64,000 bases of DNA from Luteolibacter arcticus (GTDB lineage: Bacteria > Verrucomicrobiota > Verrucomicrobiia > Verrucomicrobiales > Akkermansiaceae), in contig NZ_JAPDDT010000018.1 in NCBI RefSeq assembly GCF_025950235.1, positions 1 through 64,000 of the forward strand. Direction: 5' to 3'. The stretch's first letter is position 1. Each line of letters opens with the position of its first letter. A program made the position numbers and the translations under genes. Below the pieces are notes generated by a model. It saw nothing but the letters and a program-made list of their open reading frames with translations, was not told the DNA's origin and ran no database searches. This document shows, piece by piece, positions 27,154 through 38,700 of this stretch.

Positions 27154-30000
27154 ATGACGGCGCTTGGCCTCTTGTCTCTTCGCGACCTGCTGCCGGCCTG
27201 GGTGCTGGCAGCGTGGCTCGGCATCGCCGTGCTTTTGCCCCTCTTCGTGCTGCTGGTGGCGAGCTTGCGGCGGACGGGAAAGGTCCGGGCCGTTCCAAAA
27301 TTTTCGCCGATGCCTCCGGCGATGTTGCCGCGGGAGTTGACCCTCCATGGCCAGCCGTGGATCGGGCGGCTGGGATATCTGGGCCATCAGGTGGTCCAAA
27401 TCTTGCGCCCGGAGGGGGACGATGCCCCGGACTCCGTCATCTGGCTGATGCCGAATTCGAAGGAGCGAACGCTCGCGCTGCTCAGCGGCACGCTGCCGCC
27501 GAAGGGAGGACGGCCGGGCTTCTCGCTGCGGCTGATGACCTTCCTCGCCGATGGGCGGGTGATCGTGACCGCCGACCACCCGGTGACCCACCGCACACCG
27601 GCGCATTGGGCTCTGATCCAGCGGCCGTTTCCGACGATCGAGGAACAGCTTCAGGTCCATCGCTCGCAGGTCGAAACCCTAGCGGGCGAGGTCCCCGCGG
27701 TCTTGCCATTCGCCGCGGAAGTCATCGAGCGGCTCACTGCCGAGGAACAGGCCGTGAACGAGGCGCTGCTGAACTCCGGTGACTATCGTACTTCCGGCGA
27801 GCAAGAGATCCGCCCCACCCTCTTCCGCGCGCCCTCGATGGTGCTGCGTGACTTCTTCATGCGGAGGGAAGGCTTTCACGCCAGCTCGACGAACAAGAAG
27901 GATGTGGCCACCGTCCGCAAGGACACGGCGTCAGGCGACGAGGAACTCGGGGCCAGCGGCGGCATCCTCAAGCTCTCCCTAGAGGAGGAGGTGGAGCAGG
28001 ACATCCGCCGCTATCGCAAGCACGCCGACCAACCCGCCGGGATGGGGCATGTCTTTCTCCGGCTGATGCTGCTCGGCGCCACCTTATTCGCCTTCACCGC
28101 CGCCTTCGGTCGTGAGAATCCGGCTCTAACAGTGGGCATGCTGCTCGGGCTGATCCTCGTGCACGAATTCGGCCACTGGCTGATGATGAAGATTTTCGGC
28201 TACCGCCGCATGGGCCGCTTCTTCGTGCCCTTCGTGGGGCCGATCGACCGCGGACAGAAGCTCAACGCCCCCGCGTGGCAACAGCTCCTCGTGATCCTCG
28301 CCGGCCCGCTGCCCGGCCTCGTCGCAGGGCTGGCCGTCTTGATCGCCGCCTTCTTCCTGCCGGGCCTGCCGATGTGGTTGCGGGACCTGAGCGGTCTGGC
28401 GATTGCGCTGAATGCCTTTCACCTCTTGCCCTTCCTGCCACTCGATGGCGGGAAGGTGGTCGATCTGCTGATCTTCCGCGATCTCCCGTATCTCCGTCCC
28501 CTCTTCACCATCGCCTCCGCAGCGGCGACGCTGGTCGCCAGTATCCCGCTGAAGTCGCGCGCCTTGCGCATCATCGGAATCGGCATGTTCACCGGCTTAG
28601 CGTGGGATATCCGAATGATCAAGGTAGCCCGCGGCGGCCGCCGTCTCGACTGGGCGGGTACGGTGGATGACGAGCACGAGGCACTGCAACGGATCTTCCG
28701 CGGCGTGCGTGAGGAGGAAAACGAGGCCTTCCTGCGCAGCAGCGGCTGGGAACGCCAGATCGACGTGCTCTTGTCCGAGGTCCTCCGCAAGCGGCCCAAG
28801 TTTGTCACGCGGATCTTCGGCGGTGCGGTCTATTGGTGGGCCAGCATGCTGCCGGTGGCGATCATCGCGGGACTGTTCATGATGAAGTTCGTGGGCAGCA
28901 CCGGCCAACTGAATGCCCTGGCAAAGAACGTGGTCGAGTTCCGCGAAGGATATCCCGCCGAAGAGCGCCCCCTCACCGAGGCGCAATACGACGCAGTGAC
29001 CGGCTTGGTAGCCATCACCCGCGAGGCGACGAATGGCTCGAAGAAGAGCCCGCAGGAAATGGTCGCCCTCTTGAATCCCGACGTCATCACCGGCCTCGAC
29101 AAGCTCGATTGGACCGCCGCGGGAATCGCCCTCCATGGCGGTGAAGTGGATCCCACCACCCTGGCCGTCTGGCTGGAGACCCTGTGCGGCAAGCTGGAAG
29201 CCGCCGTGCGGAAAGGCGACCACACCGAGGCCCTGCGCCGCGTGGAACTGCTGCTCCATGGCATCAACGCGATGGAGCCCGCCAGCCTGCTCGCCGAGCG
29301 CGAGCCGCTGTGGGATGCGCAGATCCGGAGCCTGGCCGCCGTCGAGCAACTCGCTGCCTCGGGCAAGCTCGATGCCGCCACCATCCAGCGGCTGGAAGCC
29401 CGCGTGAACGCTCTCAACAAGGCCCCGCGCCCGGAGGTGGAAAGCCTGCTGCTGGTCGATGGCTGGGGACGCCGGCAGGCAGAGGCGGCATTCGTCGCTC
29501 CGAAGCCAGCCGATGGACCGGAGCCGAGCTTCGATGCCCGCTTCTGGCGGCTCGCCAATCCGCAATCGCTGCGGTTTTTCGACAACATCAAGGCCTTCGC
29601 GGATTCGACGCCGGCCACCGTGGCGCTCGGACGCCACTGGAAGAAGACCGGCAGGGTCGGCGAACTCCCGCCCGAACTGGAAGCCGGCACCGAGGTCCAC
29701 CCTGCGCCGGGTGAGGCCGAGTTCATCGCCGACTTCTGCGAGAAGCATCGCCGGATCTCATGGCGGCGCATGACCACGATCTGCGCCCTGCGAATGGAGA
29801 CCTACCGCCTCAAGAATGGGAAACTGCCCGACCGATGGAAGCATTCCATACCGGGTGGCGCGGAGTTATCGCTGGTGGAATCCGCCGGCCCGTGCCTGCA
29901 GCTCAAGGACAAGCGCGCTGCCATCATGCCGTTGGTGCCGAAGTGGCTGGGCCCGCTGGAAATCACCACCGATGCCGATTACCTCTGCCCGCTGAATTGA
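27154..30000 (+). CDS. Large M50-family (site-2-type) membrane metalloprotease
   Basis: The 948-aa protein has an N-terminal membrane helix (about 14-38), a soluble region, then a membrane core with the zinc motif HEFGHW (H337, E338, H341) and the second M50 motif LDGGK (D431) after a loop. These are the zinc ligands and catalytic Glu of intramembrane site-2 proteases. A further helix (about 560-585) and a long soluble C-terminal region of some 360 residues follow, much longer than in RseP-type enzymes. The end (SWRRMTTICALRMETYR, WKHSIPGGAELSL) is shared with the paralogue at 44139. Substrate unknown. It is convergent with the surface-protein operon. Confidence 0.85.
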   Translation: MTALGLLSLRDLLPAWVLAAWLGIAVLLPLFVLLVASLRRTGKVRAVPKFSPMPPAMLPRELTLHGQPWIGRLGYLGHQVVQILRPEGDDAPDSVIWLMPNSKERTLALLSGTLPPKGGRPGFSLRLMTFLADGRVIVTADHPVTHRTPAHWALIQRPFPTIEEQLQVHRSQVETLAGEVPAVLPFAAEVIERLTAEEQAVNEALLNSGDYRTSGEQEIRPTLFRAPSMVLRDFFMRREGFHASSTNKKDVATVRKDTASGDEELGASGGILKLSLEEEVEQDIRRYRKHADQPAGMGHVFLRLMLLGATLFAFTAAFGRENPALTVGMLLGLILVHEFGHWLMMKIFGYRRMGRFFVPFVGPIDRGQKLNAPAWQQLLVILAGPLPGLVAGLAVLIAAFFLPGLPMWLRDLSGLAIALNAFHLLPFLPLDGGKVVDLLIFRDLPYLRPLFTIASAAATLVASIPLKSRALRIIGIGMFTGLAWDIRMIKVARGGRRLDWAGTVDDEHEALQRIFRGVREEENEAFLRSSGWERQIDVLLSEVLRKRPKFVTRIFGGAVYWWASMLPVAIIAGLFMMKFVGSTGQLNALAKNVVEFREGYPAEERPLTEAQYDAVTGLVAITREATNGSKKSPQEMVALLNPDVITGLDKLDWTAAGIALHGGEVDPTTLAVWLETLCGKLEAAVRKGDHTEALRRVELLLHGINAMEPASLLAEREPLWDAQIRSLAAVEQLAASGKLDAATIQRLEARVNALNKAPRPEVESLLLVDGWGRRQAEAAFVAPKPADGPEPSFDARFWRLANPQSLRFFDNIKAFADSTPATVALGRHWKKTGRVGELPPELEAGTEVHPAPGEAEFIADFCEKHRRISWRRMTTICALRMETYRLKNGKLPDRWKHSIPGGAELSLVESAGPCLQLKDKRAAIMPLVPKWLGPLEITTDADYLCPLN
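27196..27310 (+). repeat. Right copy of a 115-bp imperfect direct repeat
   Basis: This stretch lies inside the 5' end of the M50 protease gene and matches 23561-23675 at 104 of 115 positions, 3635 bp apart. The two copies bracket the HNH-ATPase-DUF4276 operon. Confidence 0.75.
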
Positions 30001-30065
30001 GCGCGCGACGCTGGAGCTGTCGCGGAAGTGATCGAATCACCCGCCGCTGGGAGCCCAAGTCCCTG

Positions 30066-31157
30066 TTAGAGCCCCAGCTCCTGCTGCATCACGCGAAGGA
30101 AATCAGCCTCGCTGGAGGGCAGACCGTGGAGAATCCGGCGGTCGCGGATGAGGAGCTTCGGCAAATGCTTGGTGCTGCTGGAGAAGACGATCCAGTCCTC
30201 GGCGTTCACCTTGAGCATCTCATTGATCCACGCGTCATCCTCGGAAGTGGTGGAGGCCTTCTCGCGGGCAAGGCGGAGCCCCGCCTGGGGATCCGTGAAA
30301 ATCGACCGGTGGACTTCTTCAAAAGCCGCCGGTGCGCTGCGCCATACCGCAAGCGCCGCACGCGACAGCTCGCAGCTTCCCGGATGCGCCGTGTCCTTCG
30401 GCCCTAACAGCCGATTGCAAGACCGCTCCAATGGCACCGGCAAGACGATCACCGCAATGTCCTTGGGATGGCGCAAGCGAAGCGCTTCGAGGAAGCCGTG
30501 CATGGTCCGGCACGCGGGGCACTGATAGTCGAAGTACTCCACGAGCACGTGCTTCGCATCCGCGGAACCGAGCCGCGGCAAGGCCTCCACATCATAGCGC
30601 TTCATGCCGCCATCGAAGTCCACCTTGCGTCCCCCACCCTGCGCATGAAGCTGCGAAGCAGCCGTGGAAAACGGCGCAGCCGCCTCGATCCGATGCGTCG
30701 CCGCCACCGGCCCGAAGACCTGGATAAGGATCACCGCAGCAATAGGTGCCACCCCTCCAACCACCGCCAGCGACCACGTGAACGAAGCCATCCCTTTCAG
30801 CTCCCGCCATCCCCACGTGATCGTCGCCAGCGCAACGACGTGCGCCGTGAGGCACCAGCCGCAGAAGCGATGCAACACAAACGCTTGCACCACCAGAAAC
30901 CACACCACCGCCCCGCCTAACAGCACCAGACAGGTCGCCAACAGCAGCGGCTTCCGCCATCTCAACGCCACACCCGTAAGCAAATACGCCGCGATCCCGA
31001 ACCACGGCACCGGCACACCGGCCACGAACGACCAGCGCGACGAAAGCACCTCATCGCACGCACTCCCGCAACCCGCGATGCCCTGCGACGACTTCACGAA
31101 CACCAGCAGCGCATGGATCGCCACGCCGCACGCCACAAACAGCCACCCGGCCTTCAT
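30066..31157 (-). CDS. VKOR-thioredoxin fusion (disulfide bond formation)
   Basis: The 363-aa protein joins a four- or five-span vitamin K epoxide reductase domain to a periplasmic DsbA-like thioredoxin domain. VKOR residues are visible: C30-GSA-C34, a PWFG segment and the active pair CGWC (C99, C102). The thioredoxin domain has CPAC (C213, C216) and a later Cys in ERSCNRLLG. VKOR passes electrons from the DsbA-like domain to quinone, so the fusion can oxidise cysteines of exported proteins. It is the last gene of a minus-strand operon, and its start overlaps the stop of the previous gene by 4 bases. Confidence 0.88.
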   Translation of the reverse strand: MKAGWLFVACGVAIHALLVFVKSSQGIAGCGSACDEVLSSRWSFVAGVPVPWFGIAAYLLTGVALRWRKPLLLATCLVLLGGAVVWFLVVQAFVLHRFCGWCLTAHVVALATITWGWRELKGMASFTWSLAVVGGVAPIAAVILIQVFGPVAATHRIEAAAPFSTAASQLHAQGGGRKVDFDGGMKRYDVEALPRLGSADAKHVLVEYFDYQCPACRTMHGFLEALRLRHPKDIAVIVLPVPLERSCNRLLGPKDTAHPGSCELSRAALAVWRSAPAAFEEVHRSIFTDPQAGLRLAREKASTTSEDDAWINEMLKVNAEDWIVFSSSTKHLPKLLIRDRRILHGLPSSEADFLRVMQQELGL

Positions 31158-32032
31158 GGCAGCGTCGCCTTGAAACGAAGGAAGCGCCGCGGATGCTCCT
31201 GGCCCTGCGGTGTGAGATCACGGACGATCCACTGGTTCGGTTGATCGGACATCACCGCGGTGAGGGTAGCACCGGATTGCCAGAACGAAAGATTCTCCGA
31301 CACCTCCACCGCGTAGAGCGCCAGCCGGTCCCTGCGCCGGGGCATGGCGAGCTGGAGGTAACGCTGCCCGCCGCTTTCAAACCAAGAGTTGGTCATGGCC
31401 GGCGGCGGCCCCGCGATGAGCGGCGGCGTGCCGAAGCTGAACTCTAACAAATTCGTCACGCCATCGTGATCCGGGTCGTCATCGGGACCATCCAGCGTTT
31501 CACCCGCTAGCTCGCCGGCCGACCATTGCGCGTAGCTGCTGACCGCTGCGGTCTGCATCAGGAAGGGCGAGCCGCCGGTGTGGATCGCGCCGAGCACAAC
31601 CTCGTTCGCGTCCCTGGCATTCCACTGGATCAGTGGCGGATTGAAAGGATTCGCCGCAGGCCACTTCCATAAGGTGTGGCGGAAGAGGATCCACTCGCTG
31701 CCAGTGGAGGTATTGCGGAAGCCCCAGATCCATCCCTTGCCATTCACGGTGAAGGGCGCGGCATTGTTCTCCAGCGTGAACTGTCCGTCGTAGAGGCCGT
31801 TGCTTGCGTTGTATGAAGTGGTTTCCGCGGCTGTCCAATTCGCCGCCCACTGCGCAGCATTCGAGGCGGTGGGCGCGAAGCTTCCCGTGAACGCACCGAT
31901 TTGAAACTGGAAGGCCGCGTTCAGCGGCGCGCCGGTGCTGTCGACATTGGCGCCATGAGGGTCGCTGAACCAGCTAACCGTTTCCGCGGAGGCGGCGGTG
32001 AGCAGGAGCGAGGCGACGAGCGGGCGAATCAC
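31154..32032 (-). CDS. Exported protein related to its PEP-CTERM neighbour
   Basis: The 292-aa product starts at GTG 32032 with a short signal peptide (ending ASAETVSW). Its N-terminal half is similar in pattern to the next gene upstream: FQIGAFTGSFAPTASNAAQW here against FELGAFDAGFTPNESNVEDW there. A DDDPDHDGVTNLLEFSFG segment (Ca-binding, TSP3-like) follows. The C-terminus (about 215-290) resembles the short beta-rich tail found on many verrucomicrobial surface proteins. No PEP-CTERM motif is present. It lies 14 bp after the PEP-CTERM gene and overlaps the VKOR gene. Role unknown. Confidence 0.75.
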   Translation of the reverse strand: MIRPLVASLLLTAASAETVSWFSDPHGANVDSTGAPLNAAFQFQIGAFTGSFAPTASNAAQWAANWTAAETTSYNASNGLYDGQFTLENNAAPFTVNGKGWIWGFRNTSTGSEWILFRHTLWKWPAANPFNPPLIQWNARDANEVVLGAIHTGGSPFLMQTAAVSSYAQWSAGELAGETLDGPDDDPDHDGVTNLLEFSFGTPPLIAGPPPAMTNSWFESGGQRYLQLAMPRRRDRLALYAVEVSENLSFWQSGATLTAVMSDQPNQWIVRDLTPQGQEHPRRFLRFKATLP

Positions 32033-32046
32033 CGGCGGGCTTTTTG

Positions 32047-32694
32047 TTAGAGACGGCGACGGCGGCCGAGGGCGACGAGTCCGCCCAGCGCGAGGAGCAA
32101 GAAGGCGGCGGGTTCCGGAACGAAAGTGTGCGTCTGCAGCCCGTTCGGACTTGGCGAACCCACGATGCCACCACCGGGAATGCCATCCACCCCGCCGAAG
32201 ACCGGCGTCTCGTCATCGATGTCGTTGACGGCCCACTGAGTGGGCAAGCCATTCGGGCAGCACTCGGGATCGGCCGCCGGGAAGATCCATGTGGAAGCGC
32301 GGGCGAGCAGCCATTCCGTGAGCGGCATCGGCAGATCGCCATTGCGGATGAAGAGGAAGGCCTCCAGTCCCTCGAAGCTGCCCGAGCCGGGAGTGAGCCA
32401 CGCGCTATTGCTGGTGCCGTCGGCCTGCATCTTCACGGAGGATGCGAAGTAGCCGATGCTTTCATTGTAGCTCGCGCGGTCGAAGACATTCCAATGCGCG
32501 ACCCAGTCCTCGACATTCGACTCATTCGGAGTGAAGCCCGCATCGAAGGCACCGAGCTCGAAGACGAAGGTATTGCCCAGTGCCGCGCCGGAGCTATCGA
32601 CCAGATTGTCGAAGACCTCGTTCCCCCAATCCAGCGTCTGCGAATGGGCGGTGGTCGCGCCCAACAGGAGCGCGAGCAGAGGGAGGCATTTCAT
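32047..32694 (-). CDS. PEP-CTERM exported protein
   Basis: The 215-aa product is started at ATG 32694 (MKCLPLLALLLGATTAHS, a signal peptide). It ends with a classic PEP-CTERM signal: VPEP, a hydrophobic helix (AAFLLLALGGLVALG) and RRRR. Such signals are recognised by an exosortase, which is not in this window. The middle is a beta-rich domain shared with the downstream neighbour. A DPECCPNG segment offers a Cys pair that the VKOR fusion in the same operon could oxidise. Gaps to both neighbours are about 14 bp. Confidence 0.82.
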   Translation of the reverse strand: MKCLPLLALLLGATTAHSQTLDWGNEVFDNLVDSSGAALGNTFVFELGAFDAGFTPNESNVEDWVAHWNVFDRASYNESIGYFASSVKMQADGTSNSAWLTPGSGSFEGLEAFLFIRNGDLPMPLTEWLLARASTWIFPAADPECCPNGLPTQWAVNDIDDETPVFGGVDGIPGGGIVGSPSPNGLQTHTFVPEPAAFLLLALGGLVALGRRRRL

Positions 32695-32708
32695 GGAGCG
32701 GGGAAAGT

Positions 32709-35700
32709 TCACGGCGTCCAGGGAGTCAGGATCTGATAGGTGAAGATGTCGTTGGCGAGGTCCATGAAGACGGCGCGATCGCCCAGGAAGAGCACGTTGT
32801 CGTTGTGCGACTGGATGGTGGTGTCGCCGGTCTTGGTCCACTGGATCAAGGCGGGCTGCACCGGTGCGCCATGCAGCAGGAAGTAGCCGGTGTAGCCCGT
32901 CTCGAGCGCGACGGCATCGCCACGCCAGACGTAGAAGCGGTCGGCCTTCTTGAAGTCGCGGCTGCCGAAGAAGCCCTGGCCGAGCGTCATCGCGCGGCTG
33001 CCGGTGAGGACCATCGGCTTCTGATCGATGGGATAGCCACCACCGACGAGGCTCGCGCCCTTGGCCAGCGGGCGGATGAATTTATTCGGGCGGACCTGCC
33101 CCCACGACAACACCGTGCCGGTGGTGTGGCGGCTGTTGAAGAACATCCCCTGGCCAGGAGGAATCACGGCAGCACCTTGGTCTGTTAGAGTGGCATCCTT
33201 CACCCAGCGCGGGGTGCCGCTGTCATCGTAGAGCCAGTAGATGGTCCACACGCCGGCGCTACTCACCTGCACCTGGTCGGCAGTGGATTGGCTGCCAGTC
33301 GCGCCGAATTCCGTCGGCGGGAAGAGCTCATCGAGTGTCCAGTGGCGGCGGATGACGATGCCGTCGCCGGCAAGGCTAACAGGAAGCCCGCCGATGAGCG
33401 TATTGAAAGGCGCATCGCCAGTGGTGAGTTCGAGGTCATTCGCCACGGTCAGCGTGCTGCCGGTGGCGGACACGACATCGAAGCGGTGGCCTTCATTCTC
33501 ACCCGAAGTCATCTCGGCGTAGTAGCTGACGCCGGGCTGCAAGAGCGTGGCGAGATCGACCGGGCCCGAGCTGGTGACCAGCTCGATCTCACTTCCGGTG
33601 GCCGAGTCCACGGTGCCGGTGAATGCGGCGCAGCGCAGGTAGGGATTGTTGTAAGTGCGGCAGCAGATGTCCACCGGCGTGCGGGTCCAGCCTTCGGTGG
33701 CGGTGAAGGAGGTGTGGTCGGTGGTGTCGTCTCCGTCCTCATCGAGCTCGGCGCGGATGCGGACGAAGCCTTCGCCGCCGGTCAAGCCGGTAAGATTTTC
33801 GAGGTCGAAGATGACGACGGTCTCGGTGCAGTCGCCATTGTCGGTGACGATCAGGTCGTCGGGCTGCAGCACGATCGGGTGCCAGGTCGTCGGCGTGCCG
33901 AGCGCGGACGCGTATTCGAGGATGTAGGTGACGTGATCGGTCGCCTGCTTCGGCCGGATGAACTTGCCCTCGATGGTGCCGGGCGCGGTCTCCGATGGCG
34001 AGATGCAGAACGGGTCCCCTGCCCCGCTGTCGTAGGGCTGCGCGAAGGCGAATTCGGCGAGATTGTCGAGCACGTCGGCATCGGGATTGCCGCTGGCGTT
34101 TTCTCCGGGATGCAGCTCGAGCCACTCGGGCCAGTCATTGGAGCAGGTGTCGAGGGTCTCGATGAAGTTGTTGTCCTCATTCGTCTCGCCGGGCAGCACG
34201 ACGATGGGCCTGACGTCGCCGATGAGATTGTTGTCGCCGCCATCGGCATCGCTGAAGCTGTCGTAGCCATCCGGCTGGACCTGGCCGACCTGATAGGTGC
34301 CGGGGAAGACACCGGTGAAGCTGTAGGAGCCATCCGGACCGGTGATGGTGGTGATGGGGTCGCCATTGCCATCGAGCACCGGATCGCCGTGCTCATCGAG
34401 CAGCGCGAGCGTGACGCCGGCGAGCGGATCGGTGCCGGCATAGACGAAGCCGCTGATGGCCCCGAGGCGGATCTCTACGAAGTCGCGGCCGGTGACGTCT
34501 TGGCCGGGGGCCACCGCGATGGCGGTGAGATTACCGATGAAGTCGAGATTGCCACCGTCCACATCCGAGACGCTGCCGTAGCCGGTGGGCTGCGTCTCCG
34601 CGACCTGATAGCTGCCGGGCAGGAGATTCGCGAAGAGGTAGGAACCATTCGCGCCGGTGACGGTGGTGATCGGCTGGTTCAAGCCATCGAGCACCGGCTG
34701 GCCGGCACCATCTAACAAGGACAGCGTGACTCCGGCGATCGGCGTGTCGCCGCTGCCATCGTCATCGCTATCGTCGAATACCGAGCCAGCGATGGAGCCA
34801 TATTCCACCTCCACGAAATCGCGGCCGGTGACATCGTCCCCGGGCAGCAGCACGATGGGCGTTTCGTCGCCGATGAGGTTGTTGTTCGCGCCATCCACAT
34901 CGCTGACGCTGGCGTAGCCGGCGGGCTGGGATTGCGAGACGCGGTAGGTCCCGGGCGGCAGATTGGCGAAGAGGTAAGAGCCATCGGGCAAAGTCACCGT
35001 GGTAGTGATCGGGGTGCCGGAGCCATCGCGGAGCGTGAGCGTGATGCCGGCCAGCGGGGTATCGCCGCTGCCATTGTTATCGCTATCCGCGAAGACATGG
35101 CCGGTGATGCTGGCGGGCTCGATCTCGATGAAGTCGTGGCCGCCGCTGGTGCCGCCGGCCGTGACGGCGATAGCCGTCTCCTCGCCGATCACGTTGTTGT
35201 TCGCGCCATCGGTATCGTTGACGCTGTTATAGCCAGCCGGCTGGTCTTCGCTCACGCGGTAGTTGCCGGGAGCCAAGCCGCCGATGCTGTAGCTGCCATC
35301 CGCAAGCGTGAGGGTCGTGACGCCATCCACCGGAATGCCCGCGCCATCGAGCAAGCGTATGAGCACGTTCTCCAGCGGGGCATCCCCGTCGCCATCGCCA
35401 TCCGTGTCTGCGAATACGCTGCCGCTGATGGAGCCGGGCTGCTCCTCGACGAAATCGTTGCCGTTGTCGGTCTCGTCGGCGGAGACCGCGACCGGAATGC
35501 GGTTGTCGGTCGTGCTCGCATTCGTTGAGTCGTCGCCCGGCGTGGTGGTATCGCCGTCGGTCACGGTAAAGTAACCGGATGGCTGGGTCTCCACGACCAC
35601 GTAGGCACCCGGCGGCAGATTCGTGAAGCTGTAGGTGCCCCCGGTAAGAGTGACGAAGGGCGAGCCATAGGCCACGCCGTCGGCTTGGTTTCCGTCGCCG

Positions 35701-38700
35701 TTCGGATCGGTGAAGAGCGCGATGGTCACGCCGGCGATGCCCACATCGCCCACGTTGTCGTTGTTCGTGTCGGCCCAGACCGTGCCGCTGATCGTGCCCG
35801 GTTGTTGCTCGACGAAATCGTTGCCGTTATCCGCTTCATTTGCGGAGACAGCGACCGGGATGCGATCATCGGTCGTGCTGGCATTGATCGCGTCGTCACC
35901 CGGAGTGGTGGCGTCACCGTCGGTCACGGTCAGATAGCCGGATGGCTGGGTCTGGACCACGACGTAGGCACCCGGGGCCAGATTGGTGAAGCTGTAGGTA
36001 CCGCCGGTGAAGGTGAGGACCGACGATCCGATCTGAACTCCATCAGTCGGATTGCCATCCGCGTTCGGATCGGTGAAGAGCGCAATGGACACACCGGCGA
36101 TGCCCACATCGCCCGCGTTGTCGTTGTTCGTGTCGGCCCAGACCGTGCCGCTGATGGTGCCGGGCTGCTCTTCGACAAAGTCATTGCCGTTGTCGGTCTC
36201 GTTCGCAGCCACTGCCACGGGAATGCGGTCATCGGTCGTGCTCGCATTCGTCACGTCATCGCCCGGCGTGGTCGTGTCACCATCGGTCACCGTAAGGTAG
36301 CCAGCAGGCTGCGTCTCGACCACCACGTAGGCACCCGGCGGCAGGTTGGTGAAGCTGTAGGTGCCGCCGGTGAGAGTGATGACCGATGAGCCAAATTGAA
36401 CGCCATCAGCCGGATTGCCATCCGCGTTCGGATCGGTGAAGAGCGCAATGGTCACGCCGGAGATGCCCACATCGCCCGCGTTGTCGTTGTTCGTGTCGGC
36501 CCAAACCGTGCCGCTGATTGTTCCCGGTTGCTCTTCAACGAAATCGTTGCCGTTGTCGGTCTCGTTCGCAGCGACCGCGACGGGGATGCGGTTGTCGGTC
36601 GTGCTTGAATTGGCAGCGTCGTCACCCGGAGTGGTCGTATCGCCATCAGTGACGGTGAGGTAACCGAACGGCTGCGTCTCCACGACCACATAGGCACCCG
36701 GCGGCAGGTTGGTGAAGCTGTAGGTGCCGCCGGTGAGAGTGATGACCGATGAGCCAACCTGAACTCCATCAGCTGGATTGCCGTCTGCGTTCGGATCGGT
36801 GTAGAGCGCGATGCTCACCCCGGCGATGCCAACATCCCCCACGTTGTCATTGTTCGTGTCGGCCCAGACCGTGCCACTGATCGTGCCCGGTTGCTCTTCA
36901 ATGAAATCGTTACCGTTGTCGGTCTCGTTCGCAGCCACTGCCACGGGAATGCGGTCATCGGTCGTGCTCGAATTCGCCGCATCGTCACCCGGAGTAGTCG
37001 TATCGCCGTCGATGACAGTGAGGTAGCCGGAAGGCTGGGTCTCCACTACGACGTAGGCACCCGGCGGAAGATTGGTGAAGCTATAGGCACCACCAGTGAG
37101 GGTGACGAAGGGCGAGCCATACGCCACACCGTCCGCTTGGTTTCCGTCGGCATTCGGGTCGGTGTAGAGCGTTAGGGTCACACCAGCGATGCCGACATCC
37201 CCCACGTTGTCATTGTTCAGGTCGGCCCAGACCGTGCCGCTGATGATGCCCGGTTGCTCTTCGACGAAGTTGTTGCCGTCATCCGTTTCATTCGCGCTGA
37301 CCGCAACGGGAATGCGGTTGTCGGTCGTGCTGGCATTCGCCGCATCGTCGCCCGGCGTGGTCGTGTCGCCATCGGTCACGGTGAGGTAGCCGGAAGGCTG
37401 GGTCTCAACCACCACGTAAGCACCGGGAGGAAGATTGGTGAAGCTATAGGCGCCACCGGTGAGGGTGACGAAGGGCGAGCCGTACGCCACGCCATCAGCC
37501 GGATTACCATCCGCATTCGGGTCGGTGAAGAGCGCGATGCTCACCCCGGCGATGCCGACATCGCCCACGTTGTCGTTGTTAGTATCAGCCCAGACCGTGC
37601 CGCTGATGATGCCGGGCTGCTCTTCAATGAAATCGTTGCCGTTGTCCGTTTCATTCGCAGCGACCGCGACGGGGATGCGGTTGTCGGTCGTGCTTGAGTT
37701 GGCAGCGTCGTCACCCGGAGTGGTCGTATCGCCATCAGTGACGGTGAGGTAACCGGACGGCTGCGTCTCCACGACCACATAGGCACCCGGCGGCAGGTTG
37801 GTGAAGCTGTAGGTGCCACCGGTGAGGGTGAGAACCGATGAGCCAAACTGAACGCCATCAGCCGGATTGCCGTCCGCGTTCGGGTCGGTGAAGAGCGCGA
37901 TGCTCACCCCCGCGATTCCCACATCGCCCCCGTTGTCGTTGTTCGTATCGGCCCAGACGGTGCCGCTGATAATACCCGGCTGCTCTTCAACGAAGTTGTT
38001 GCCGTCATCGGTCTCATTCGCGCTGACCGCCACCGGGATACGGTCATCGGACGTGCTGGCATTCGCCGCATCGTCGCCCGGCGTGGTCGTGTCGCCATCG
38101 GTGACGGTGAGGTAGCCAGACGGCTGGGTCTCAACGACCACGTAGGCACCGGGCGGAAGATTCGTGAAGCTATAGGTGCCACCGGTTCCGGTAACGATTG
38201 CTGAACCATAGGCCGCGCCGTCCGCTTGGTTTCCGTCACCATTGGGATCGGTGAACAGCGTCAGCGTTACTCCAACAATGCCGACATCGCCCACGTTGTC
38301 GTTGTTCGTATCAGCCCAGACCGTGCCGCTGATGACACCCGGCTGCTCTTCAATGAAGTCGTTGCCGTTGTCCGTCTCATTCGCCGCCACCGAGACCGGA
38401 ATCCGATTGTCGGTCGTGCTTGCGTTGGCCACGTCGTCGCCCGGCGTGCTGGTGTCGCCATCAGTGACGGTGAGGTAACCGGAGGGCTGCGTCTCCACTA
38501 CCACATAGGAGCCCGGTGGAAGATTCGTGAAGCTGTAGGTGCCACCAACTCCGGTAACGATTGCCGAACCATATACCGCTCCGTCCGCTTGATTGCCGTC
38601 GGCATTCGGGTCGGTGTAGAGCGTGAGGGTCACACCGGCGATGCCGACATCGCCAATGTTGTCGTTGTTGGTATCCGCCCAAATCGTGCCGCTGATGATG

